A stretch of DNA of 64,000 nt. Source: Crossaster papposus. Lineage: Eukaryota; Echinodermata; Asteroidea; Velatida; Solasteridae. Shown piece after piece: positions 1 through 10,600 of this stretch. The translations under genes and the position numbers were made by a program. A model generated the notes under the pieces. That model had not been told where the DNA came from, ran no database searches, and saw only the letters and a program-made list of their open reading frames with translations. The stretch spans positions 806,001-870,000 of the forward strand of contig JBAIAA010000433.1 of NCBI GenBank assembly GCA_037893245.1, given 5' to 3'. Within the stretch, counting starts at the first letter, position 1. Each line of letters begins with the position of its first letter.

Positions 1-102
1 TGGCCCCGGCACACCCCTGGCCCCGGCACACCCCTGGCCCCGGCACACCCCTGGCCCCGGCACACCCCTGGCCCCGGCACACCCCTGGCCCCGGCACACC
101 CC
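1..102. repeat. 17-bp minisatellite, six copies
   Basis: Six head-to-tail copies of TGGCCCCGGCACACCCC with no visible difference between copies. The array probably continues to the left of the window. No gene is associated with it. Confidence 0.95.
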
Positions 103-116
103 TCTAAATGTTAAGA

Positions 117-462
117 CTTGACTGCGACTGTGACTGCGACTGGCTGCTCTGACTGCGACTGGTGCCTTCGACTGCGGCTGGCTCTTGCGACTGCGACTGT
201 GGTTCCTGCGACTGCGACTGCGGCTGGCTCCCGCGACAGCGACTGGCTCCTGCGACTGCGACTGGCTCCTGTATCTGGTGCCTGCGACTGCGACTGGCTC
301 TTGCGACTGCGACTGCGACTGCGCCTGGCTCCTGCGACTGCGACTGGCTCCTCCGACTGCGACTGGCTCCTGTGGCCGCGACTGTGACTGCCTCTTGCGA
401 CTGCGACTGATTCTTGCGACTGCGACTGATTCTTGCGACTGCGACTGATTTTTGCGACTGGC
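117..462. repeat. Hexamer-based TGCGAC/TGGCTC minisatellite
   Basis: About 345 bp built from (TGCGAC)n interspersed with TGGCTCC. Because the hexamer holds no stop codon, three overlapping frames stay open here; these are artefacts of composition and not genes. The array abuts the broken end of the gypsy fragment that follows. Confidence 0.9.
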
Positions 463-1208
463 TTAGAGAGCGTGGGCGTCCCGGCGAGGCCCCGCCCCCG
501 CTGCGCCGACGGGCACGGCTCGGGCTCGCTCCGAGTGTTGCGAGCCGTCTGCCGCGCCGCCGTCTACAGCATGGGCCGGGCCCCTCCGACTCCTCTTGTG
601 GCGGTCCCTTGTGACTGTCCCTGCGGCTCCGAATGGCTTAGAGAGCGTGGGCAACGTTGACGGATCCGCTCCATTGCACTGTGTGCGGAGCAGCTCCGCT
701 CCATTGGTTTGTGTGCGGAGCAGTTCTGCCCCCGCTGCGTCGACGAACACAACCCGCGGACGCTCCGAGTGAAACGACCCGCCGGCTGCGCCGTCGTCCA
801 CGGCCCTGGGCGGCCCTCCCGCCGTGGGGCGAGTTGGCTGCCGTGCTATCGTGTTTTTCCGAAAACATGAACACTTCACCTGGTCTTTTCCCGTCCTTCC
901 GTATCCCACCGCTGCCACCAATGTAACGAAGATTTATCTGGGGTCGACTACACACACAAGAAGGACTCCTGACGCAAGTATTCCTCTATTTCCGGTGATT
1001 CTCAGCCGTTTATTGTGGACTCTCGCCTACCAAAACTGGACAACAGGCTCACACAATCACGCGGTACCAGAAACTGGTTAGAACCAGTTCGGCGCTTGCG
1101 CAATCCAAAGGCGGGTTTCCGGGGCGCACCAGCAGGAGCCACCAGAGTGATCCCACACCGTGGAATCGCTCCAGCGCCCTCTACCGCCCAACCGGCACGG
1201 GCGTTACA
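463..1208 (-). mobile_element. Ty3/gypsy fragment: 5' LTR plus 5' leader and gag start
   Basis: Reading the minus strand there is an LTR (922-1208), a primer-binding-site-like TTGGTGGCAGCGGTG directly inside it, and about 460 bp of GC-rich leader and gag start. This leader resembles the same part of the elements at 30752-34608 and 40828-49451, including two copies of the GGAGCAGCTCCGCTCC-type repeat. The rest of the element is absent and it ends at the hexamer minisatellite. It is a fossil fragment. Its LTR has visibly diverged from the other two families, so it represents a separate, probably older subfamily of the same clade. Confidence 0.8.
922..1208 (-). repeat. Gypsy LTR (subfamily 1)
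   Basis: 287 bp bounded by TGTAACG and GTTACA. It shares with the LTRs at 30752 and 34321 the motifs GGGGTCGAC, TTTCCGGTRA, CACGCGGT and GTGGAATCGCTCCAGCGCCC. The flank just outside its 5' end (1209-1212) is ATAC, which is GTAT on the element strand. Confidence 0.85.
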
Positions 1209-1493
1209 ATACATTTGATAAAATGCCTCACTGTTAATCTTTTCCCTCGATTTCCAGTAACTAAAAGGAAATGGCAAGTAACGGCCACTGGGGGTGGTTC
1301 GTATCCCCCTCCACTGAGTCAAGCTCAACAATTGATAGAGAGCTCACTATCAAAGGTCAAAGTGTAGGGGATTGATTTTGCGGTTGATACATTCAGTGGT
1401 AAGTCATGTACTGTGCAGTCTAAAGATTCTGAAAAAGGCCATAAAATTAGAATATTTTTGGGATAAATGAAAATAACCGATTCGGTGTTTATA
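1209..1493. other. AT-rich stretch without recognised feature
   Basis: Unique-looking AT-rich sequence between the LTR and the next repeat. I see no coding or structural signal in it. Confidence 0.5.
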
Positions 1494-1847
1494 ACATTAA
1501 CCCTAACCCTGCTGAGTCCAACATGATCCAACTAATTGACATTTTCGTTGGGCCCTGTTGGATTTAGCAGGCAAGTCATTTGATATATTCTGGAATACAT
1601 TCAGAATTGCATTCTGTTGGGTTACTGGTAAATAACGCCAAGTTGGACTCTGTTGGATCTAACAAGCAACAGCGAAAACAAATACTACACAGTTGGATCC
1701 TAGATTTAGCAGGCAAGTCATTTTATATATGTTCAGGTACCCAACAACTTTGTGAGTTGGACTGTATTGGATTGAAAAGTAAAGTCGTATAAGTCACAGT
1801 TGGACTCTATTGGATTTAGCAGGCAACCATTAGCGGATTAGGGTTAA
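1494..1847. repeat. Small repeat element with TTGGATTTAGCAGGCAAG units and inverted ends
   Basis: Four degenerate copies of a unit like TTGGATTTAGCAGGCAAGTC lie at about 1558, 1655, 1706 and 1802. The ends are inverted: CATTAACCCTAACCCTGCTG on the left and GGATTAGGGTTAA on the right, each next to a GTTGGACT or AGTCCAAC block. This looks like a short non-autonomous element or a degenerate tandem repeat; the family is not recognised. Confidence 0.6.
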
Positions 1848-2132
1848 ATAATGTGTCAAACAAAATTGAATTCTCCTAACCTATTTTGATATTTATTTTA
1901 ACCAATCCTGCATCAGGTTTATTCGGCACAGCTTGTCAGGAAGCATCAGGTTGCCCAGGTAATAAAATACAAAATAATTTGTTTGGGCTGTGTAAAATTT
2001 GTACTGTTTTTTTTACCCAAACAAAGTGTAAAAGCCCAGAAGAAACATTAATTATGCTTCTCTACAAGTTCATGAAAAAAACCCAATGTTTTAACATTAT
2101 AATACACTTTAAAGAATAAACACTATTTTCAG

Positions 2133-3232
2133 AATTACCTACACATGCAGCTGAGCCAGAGCCTTCAGAATGTGACATCCTGCTTGACTCATCAGGTATA
2201 TGATTTTATAATTTCATCTGTTTCTATTCTTGAAAGCCATTATATATACAGTTGCATTGATTGGTAGAACCTTCCAAAATGTTACACCACTACTTTATTT
2301 GTTTTAACAGTGGTGGGACTCTACCTTGTCACAAAATCTTTCTGAATTACTTGGCTGATTTTTAAGGATGTTAGTTAGTTTAGGTGAAGTTTAGGTTTTG
2401 TCTACATGGCTCACTATACAAACTAAATTTGTGTACATTAATTGTTTACATGACTTGTGTAGTATAATTAGAAACTTTTTTTCTCCAGTTGTCACTCTGC
2501 CCGTTACTGTGCCAGTAGCAGCTGTGAATAGGGGTGAGTCATATAAATAGCTACTTTCACTTGGTATAAGTAAGACAATTCGTTGTAGTTTGTCATTTTG
2601 TTCCTATTTATTTAGACATTGTATATTTTACCCTAACTCTCTAGGGTGTGTGCAAAATCATCTTGGTTTTGAAGGTTTTTTAGGGTTAATACAGTGTAGG
2701 TGTTCTTCAAGAAATGATACTAAAATGTGTCAAAATCCACTAACAACATATAACGTTGGATTTAAGGGAAATGATTCTAAACTGAAAATATAAGAGTTCA
2801 TGTTGCTTAAAAGTAAATGAACCAACACCAAACAAAACTAGTCAAAGGTCCACAAATTTAAGCTTGAATCTTAGTTTCTGAAACTTGACAAAGTTTTATT
2901 GCAATTTACAGAGTTCACTGTGTTGATCTACACTACTGCAGGCAAGATTTGATGTGGACAAAATAGCAACATTTAATATTTACTTATCTAGGTATTTTAA
3001 TTCATGTACTACAGTGTTTTCTGTCATCACAGGGGCATCTAGCCAGACAACCCTTCCTTTTCCACATGCTGCCCACCAGGCCCAAAAGAGAAAACATCAA
3101 GTATCTGAAGGGGAGTACATGGAACGCAAACTAGCCATCATGGAGAAGGAGCATGCTCTGAAGTCCAGAATGCTCGTAGCCCAAGCCAACTACTACGAAC
3201 TTAAGGCTGAAATTCTTCTAAAACAAATGTAA
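2133..3232 (+). CDS. Harb-2 accessory protein, C-terminal exons
   Basis: Three exons join in compatible phase: 2133-2195 (acidic, reading LPTHAAEPEPSECDILLDSS), 2489-2533 (VTLPVTVPVAAVNR) and 3033-3232, which ends with TAA at 3230-3232. Each has AG before it, and the first two have GT after them. The last exon encodes a basic patch (KRKHQ) and then a helical, charged stretch (EGEYMERKLAIMEKEHALK), the usual tail of the Myb/SANT-type helper proteins that accompany Harbinger transposases. A possible preceding exon ends near 2010 (reading SGLFGTACQEASGCP), but the DNA-binding N-terminus was not found upstream, so the gene is probably truncated. Assignment to Harb-2 rests on position and on its convergent layout with the transposase, as in Harb-1. 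Confidence 0.6.
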
Positions 3233-3301
3233 CTTGAAGATAATGTACAGTACTGTACATTAACTTAATGTTACATTTGTTTGGGGACATACGTATTACC
3301 C

Positions 3302-3307
3302 AATAAA
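3302..3307 (+). terminator. Polyadenylation signal AATAAA
   Basis: A canonical AATAAA lies about 70 bp after the stop codon of the plus-strand accessory gene, a plausible distance for its 3' end. Confidence 0.5.
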
Positions 3308-3456
3308 GTGTCACTTTGAATATTTTTTAAATGACAACAAAACCATCAGCTCAAATTTAACATTTAGTGTGCAGATACTCCCTGTCCTTGGCCTAATCCC
3401 TATAAGTTTCAATTAAATGTTGTGACAATTGTGGAGTGATGCGTTACTGAAGTTAA

Positions 3457-4066
3457 AGAGGAACTATGTCCTGAAATCCCACAAAATATAATGTTTTGGA
3501 TTGTTTACTTATTCTATTACAAACATATGGTTGAAATGAAACCAACCTAATGTCTTACCGTTCCCAAGCACAGACGAAAAAAAAACCGGTTGTTTACATC
3601 GGACACGAAGGTGTATGCATACATTTTTTATTTTTTTGTCATTTAAAAAAGGCGAACACTTTCCATCTAGAATCATGACTACACACCAAACGGCTTGAAG
3701 TTTGGGGGTCACTTTTGTGACCCCTGAAACTTGATTTAAACAAGAATAACACAACAATTTCCAGTGTTTAAAGGATGGTCTTGTTGAAAAAATGAAAATG
3801 TATAACCTACTAGTTTGTGCCAGGATTATTTTAAACAAAACTCAATCCGAGGCAGGTTCAAGCCAATGGTCTCGAGAAGCACACCCACGCATTTCGGCCT
3901 TGCTCGTGGTGTGTTTATGCGTCATCTGTTTTGAATCTCGATAAAAATGTTTGCATATATACACGTCCTCCGGCGCAAACTAATTAAATGTCTTTTCCGA
4001 TGAACATCATTTAGTTTAAAATGCGTTTTGTAGCCCAATTGGGCGATTCCAGGACATAGTACCCCT
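3457..4066. mobile_element. MITE with TTAA target duplication
   Basis: The ends are inverted: AGAGGAACTATGTCCTGAAATC on the left and its counterpart GATTCCAGGACATAGTACCCCT on the right. TTAA flanks both sides (3453-3456 and 4067-4070). TTAA duplications are typical of piggyBac and Kolobok superfamilies. It is about 610 bp, has no coding capacity, and sits between the two convergent Harb-2 genes. Confidence 0.75.
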
Positions 4067-4070
4067 TTAA

Positions 4071-4643
4071 ATTAGGCCTAGACTGTGGAGTATTTGCAGT
4101 ATAAATCATTTTTCAAAGTTGACCTTATAGTTTTGTAGTTATTTCAGAAATAAAGTGACACGTTTGGGGGTATACTGTACATTTGTTTTTGCTGTAATTA
4201 ACACCCACAAAATTGATATTTTGCTGTTTGATATTTTACAGCAAAATGTGTTACACTTACCTGTTTGAGGTTTTGCATTTATTCATTTGTTATTGATGTT
4301 TGTAAATGTTTTTGGAATGTGTCTAAACAAATGCAAATAAATATATTGGAATGCCACACGTAAAATGTATAACCAACATAGATAAATACACCTTTCTACT
4401 GTAAAACACTATCTATCCTGATGCTACACAAGTTTAAAGGCATCTATGTTGGTTGCGGCGTATTCTATGTTAAGCATTCCAATATATTTTGTTTGTATTT
4501 TAACTATGATTAACCCAAGATATTTTGACTAGAAACCGTGCCGGACGCAATAACATGCACCATTTGTTAAAAAAAGGGACAAACCTGCCCAGTGCAGCAA
4601 GAGCTCTCAAACCTAAACAGTATACACTAGACCAGTTTTTTTT
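4071..4643. other. Spacer inside Harb-2
   Basis: AT-rich DNA downstream of the Harb-2 transposase stop codon. Two loosely inverted GGAATGC/GCATTCC blocks (4347 and 4474) together with CCAACATAG/CTATGTTGG blocks (4372 and 4444) suggest a small decayed hairpin element. No gene is seen. Confidence 0.4.
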
Positions 4644-7600
4644 CTAAAACCTATGATGTCTGTTCCTAAGTAAGGCTTCAGCCAGTCTGTTTCTCATGGC
4701 CTGCCCAAGAGCAGTATCTGTGCCTTCTCCTCGGTAATCAAGGTGTAAGTTGCCCTCTATATCGTCCACTACAATGCGTTCTTCTGCAGGCATGAGGTCA
4801 CCTTCAAACATAACAAAATTGAGTCTACATAATTATGCGAGTACACCCACGCTTGCCAAACCATACGGTTTGTACAAGTACGAATTCGCAAGACGCCAGT
4901 ACGACGTCAGTATGATTTAAACAAGACGCCTGTACGATTTAATTAATCACATGACGAAAAAGGCGCAATGGGTTGAATATTTGGAGGTTGTTAAAATAAA
5001 CGAACAATACGATCAACAAGAGTCACGTAATACAAAATACGTTCGTGGTGGCGTCTTGTTCAAGCCGTGCTAGGTCGCACCACCATCGTATCAGTAACGT
5101 AGCGAAGTCTTGGCTTACTGTAGGGTGGCCACTACAAATTAGTACAAATGAGTACTCGTGCTGCCGTTTTTCGACCACTACGGTAGAGCAAGATTGTTTT
5201 GAACATTCCCAAAAAATCGTGCTTCACGGTGGCATCACGCGTTCAACTTCGGTGCGCTATACGATGTACCACCACGATCATGCATATGTGTACGACGCCG
5301 TTGCGATTTTAAATAATTGAAACATCGTGTATTTGGGAAAGTGGCATTAGTAAAATATAACAAACTCACCCATGCACACACGATTGTGTATGGTTATTAC
5401 CTTCATCAATGCCATAGTTATGCAGTACACAACACGCAAGAATCTCACTGGCTGCCTTCCCCACACCGCTGTTTCTGACATTGTGTATAGCGACATACAG
5501 TTGTGCGCATGTGCCATTTTCAAATCTAGATTAAATAAAATGCATTATTCATGAGCGGTGACCCGCGACAGAGGGACGATCAAAAAACGGAAATTACCGA
5601 TGAATACTGACATTAGGGGCTTTTTTATTTTGATGAGTTGATTCATAAGAATAGCCGTGATTTAATAAACCCCCAAAACCAAACAAAATTGGAATGACAA
5701 GCGCAAAATTTAAACTTGAATACAGACGCTCCGTTTGGTTAGTCATTAAGGAAAGAATGGTTTTCGGGACAAATTTGACAGTGAAGGTGAGTTTTTCCAA
5801 ACTCAAAAAATGGTTTGTATAAAAAAGCAGATTGTGATCTCTTTAATTCATGTGTTTTCGAAAGAGCAAACCCAGCAAGTGATAAACAAAACTAGGTTTG
5901 AATATTTCGTTTTTTCCATCTTGAACGGAGGTTTCCGCAACGCGACATTGCGGTTTAGCATGATACCTGTCCAAATGGGAATACGCATATCGTTTGGGAA
6001 TACGCGGTTCTAGATTTCGAATCCAAGTCACGGGCCGAATACGCGGCAAATTAAAAATTGTAAACAGTATTCAGCCTGATATTTGCCCACTCTGGTTCGA
6101 AATCTAGAACCGCGTATTCCCAAACGTGTCCTTAAACAATATGCGAGACTTATTTACACGGGTATCATACTAGGCCGCAATGTCGCGTTGCAGAAAACTC
6201 CGTTAAAGATAGAAAAAACTAAATATTCAAACCTAGTTTTGTTTATCACTTGCTGGGTTTGCTCTTTCGAAAACACATGAATTAAAGAGATCACAATCTG
6301 CTTTTTTATACAAACCATTTTTTGACTTTGGAAAAACTCACCTTCACTGTCAAATTTGTCCCGAAAACCATTCTTTCCTTAATGACTAACGAAACGGAGC
6401 GTCTGTATTTAAGTTTAAATTTTGCGCTTGTCATTCCAATTTTGTTTGGTTTTGGGGGTTTATTAAATCACGGATATTCTTATGAATGAACTCATCAAAA
6501 TAAAAAAAGCCCCTAATGTCAGTATTCATCGGTAATTTCCGTTTTTTGATATTAGGCAGCTTTAGATTTCGCATCCACGACGTCGACTGGTACGTGACTA
6601 CGTCATGCTGAGGTTTTGCGCATGCGTCAAGTCGTCACCAACGTTGTCCGTACGTGTCGAGGACCCCAAAACTATGGTTTTGACGTTCACTCGAAAAACC
6701 ACAACGCGAACGATGTTGTCGCATAGTAACGTCATTTAAAGCTTTTCAAGATGGATGCGCCCAACCGTCAGGGTTGCTCAACTGTAAGTAGGACCATGAT
6801 TACGTCTCTTTTCATATGTTAGAACTGAAGGTTTTTTACCATGTACATGTACGATGCAGCCAAGCGTCAATACATTTACATCATGTTTCATTCAGACTCT
6901 TTTATTTGAGGCGTATCCATAAATCCAGGAACAGCAGTTACTGTACAAACCCATTGATGTACATGTTGTACGCTAGTAGTGTGTACTGACTGTATGTTCA
7001 CTTCAAATAACAGTTGACAGGACAATTTTTCTGAAATTTGGCCAAGGAGTGAGAAGAATGATGGTTTCGTTGGAGACAATTTAAGTAGTAAGACTCTAAG
7101 AGTAAAAGACTGTAACTTGTAAGTGTTCCATGGAAAGCATTTCTTTCTCACTCCTATTTTTATAAAATATGTGTAATCTATCAACATCAGATTTAAGTTA
7201 ATGCATTGTCATGCATGTGGTGGTGGTGGTTGCCAACCAAGCCATACTAAGAAATGTTCATGTAAGTCATGTCAAAGTGATGACCACGTATACGGAATTC
7301 TAGCCCCACTTGTGTGGCCAAGGCTAGCTGAATCCTTAGCCACACGTCCAGGCCATCTCTTCTTCAGCTAGTCAGTGAATTTGAGTCAACTCGTACCCTT
7401 GCAAAGTCATGCCAAGCCTAATAACATTATCAGGTCAAGCAACTCAACGGTTGACTCACGTAATAACGGCAACAATCTTGTGATTTGTTTGTATAATATG
7501 AATTAAGTACTCAGTCTTTTTCCATTTCTTTCAACACAGAAAACACAGCAGGATGAAACCCCGCTTTTTCGAGTGACTCAAGAGCCATCTGCATCAAGGA

Positions 7601-10600
7601 GTCTAGTCAGCCATCTGCCACTCAAAACGTGAGTTCCATAAAATGTGTATGATTGCTCGATTTAAGGTTCATTTGGGTAGAATGAATGTCGAATCCGATC
7701 AACTGGAAACAAGGATTTTTTTCATTGTTAAGGTTGAAGGTTGGAATTAGTAGTTGGGTACCCTTACAAATAATCTAGCTTTGTAAGAGTTCATTTGAAG
7801 TTTGTTGAAACCAATTTCCAAGGATTCAGCATTCCTTCCCACTATGCGCTTGAACCAATAATTAGTTAAAATTTTATTAACAATGCCAATTGGTTTTTTC
7901 TCACTTTCAACAGGCCAGTTACCTGGACTGAGGAAATGCACGTGATGTTGTGTAGGGAAGTGGATTACATAAATCCTTTTCAGTATAAAGAGCGAACAAA
8001 GGAAAGGGGGAAATGCTGGGAAGAGGTGGCGGCCAATCTACGCAAGCATGGATTTGATGTTACTAAAAGAAGTGTAAGGGACAAGTTCAAGGCCTTGAGA
8101 GACCAGATAGTAAAACGGAATAACAAAGAAGTGAGGGAAAGCGGTATTGCCCCGGAGCCTAGCGACATTAACAAGGAGCTAAACCAGCTTGTAGAGGACC
8201 TGGTGGAATTGGAAAGTGAAAAACAGTTCGAGACAACAGACCAACAGAAGGAGGAGAAAAAGAAACTGGATGGAGTAGAAATGAGGAAACGTGCAATGGA
8301 GTCATTCAGTGAGACAGACAAAAGGTAATTTGTAAACAATTTTAAGTTTCATGTTTTTCGTTAAATTCTATTTCAAGTCTTTACAGTGGCTATAAAATGA
8401 ATGGGTACAAGTTATACAAGAACTGTGGCCTCAACATATTCAAAATTAGAATGATTTGCTGTCTGAAGTTTATCTGACGTTAGAAAGTTTTACCCTCATG
8501 AAAAATAGGTGGTCAGTTGATTAAAATTAGTGTAGTATATCACCCGAAGCTAATACTAGTTTGGTTTTACATGTATGTTTCAGGTTGAAGTCTGAGAAAG
8601 AAGAGAAACAAAAGAAAAAGAGAAACACAGGAAGTGACGCTAGTCAGTTCTTGCTGAAAAAATTGGAAATGGATAGAGAAATTAAAGAGCAGGAGTTGGA
8701 GCTGAAAAGGGAGGAGGCCCAGAAAAGGCAACGATATGAAGAAAGAAGACTAGAGAGAGAAGAAAGAAAGGAGGAAAGAAGGAGACAAGATGAAGAAAGA
8801 AGACAGGAGAGGGAAGAAAGAGAGGAAGAGAGAAGGGGGCGGGATGAAGAAATGAAGCGAGCACGGGAAGAAAGGGAGGAGGCGAGAAGAAGAAAGGATG
8901 AGGCAGATAGAGAAGGATGGAGCTTTTGCAGCAGCAGCTGATGCAACAGAACCAGATGATTATGGTGCTGCTGAAGAACCACAATGAGCAGTAAAGCCAA
9001 TGGACACATTTTTGTCAGTGTTGCTACTTAAAAGTTTATTCATTCCGAAAACGTTTGTTGCTGGTTTTTCAAGTTTATATTTAGCAGTTGTCTTCTTTTA
9101 TGGAGGTTTTGTTGGAAAAACAAAAGAACAAACTTCATACTTATTCTGCAGTTTTCCAGTTTGGGAAAAGTTTTCTGCTTCCCAAGTTCCTTTCATAAAG
9201 AAAATATGCCAACTTAATGATTTTCAATAATGGTGTAGTTGTTATCTTAACCATACTCCCTGGACTCCAGTAGGTGCTCTTGGATTTAGTACTGAGAAAC
9301 TGCAATTCAAAACTGCACATGCAAAAAAACTCACATTGACTCATAAACCTTTGCCTGTTCTGGGAGTGCCCCTTTTTAATTTTACCCACAAGAATGTTTG
9401 GGAGTGTTACATACTGTTGTTCTTTTTCAAGCAGACATGCAGTTGACTTTTATATAGAATTTTTCATTTACTTTAAATTTCTGTTTACTTTGAAGAGGGA
9501 CTCTAAGGTCAAATTCAGTTCTGTGATGCACTCATTTTCCAATATACATGTAGTCCTTAAAAGAATGTGAAAAAAATACCAGTCTCTACCTCACTTTAAA
9601 GTGGTGTTAAATGTCATTTTATTTGATACCCTTTCAGAGCGATATTTGAAACATGACATTGTTTTCTTTCGATAAATGAGTCTGTAACCTTTCAAACAGG
9701 AATTGTTCTTTCGTCAAAAAGTCACAACTGATTTGATTGAATGATATGGAGATTCAGGAATGAAATACAAATACACAGGCCCATTTATTTAAAATGTGAC
9801 GTCATTGTCGTCTTTAAATGTTGAAACAAATTTCGCACTGGAAGGGTATCAAATAAAATGAAATTTTACACCCCCCTAATTTTTTTTCACACTTTAATAA
9901 GGAATCTATCTATTGGAAAATGAGTGCACCACATAAATGAATTTGATCTTAGAGCCCCTCTTTAAATTTCTGTATTGCCGTTCCAAAAATATCATATATG
10001 TACATGTAAGCCAATCCTTGCCCTTTATTTACAAGACGCCTCAGGCTTATTGATTGGTCGATTGATCGATTGATGTATTTCTTTATTTATCAAAGGACAT
10101 TTTAACACAAACAAAATTAAAATCACAGGACATTCTTAAAAGTCACACACAATAAAATTAATTAAAATCAGATTAATTGTTTTCTTTTACTTCTTTGTAT
10201 CCTTTGGGAAAGGTGCTTTATAAATACGGTTATTATATTATTATTATTATTATAATATATTATTAATTTATTTGGAAAAATACCAAGTTATGTGAAATAA
10301 ATAGTCTGACAGATAAATTTATTTTATTTCTTGTATTTACTTATTATTTCCTTAACCTTTTAGGTGTGTAATCTGAGGGACTTTGTCAGAGGGCATTCCA
10401 AGATTAGGCCAAAAGGGGCAACAGAAACTATTGGCTGTTCTTAAATATTGGAATTTCCCCTTGAATGGAATCCCTCATAGATTATAGCCTGCGGGCAATT
10501 TTATAGAGCTGCTGAAGCACAAAATGTGCTTAAGTACAACAAAATCCTTGCCTAGTAAAATAAGATTACCAGCCAATACTCCACTCGCTTGTTATGCTAA

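Noticed and set aside
118-448. Three overlapping frames of 82 to 89 codons
   Set aside because: Low-complexity translations of the TGCGAC minisatellite.
5372-5554. Plus-strand 60-codon frame
   Set aside because: It is antisense to the Harb-2 exon (ILACCVLHNYGIDEG on the minus strand) and to the arm of the palindromic element.
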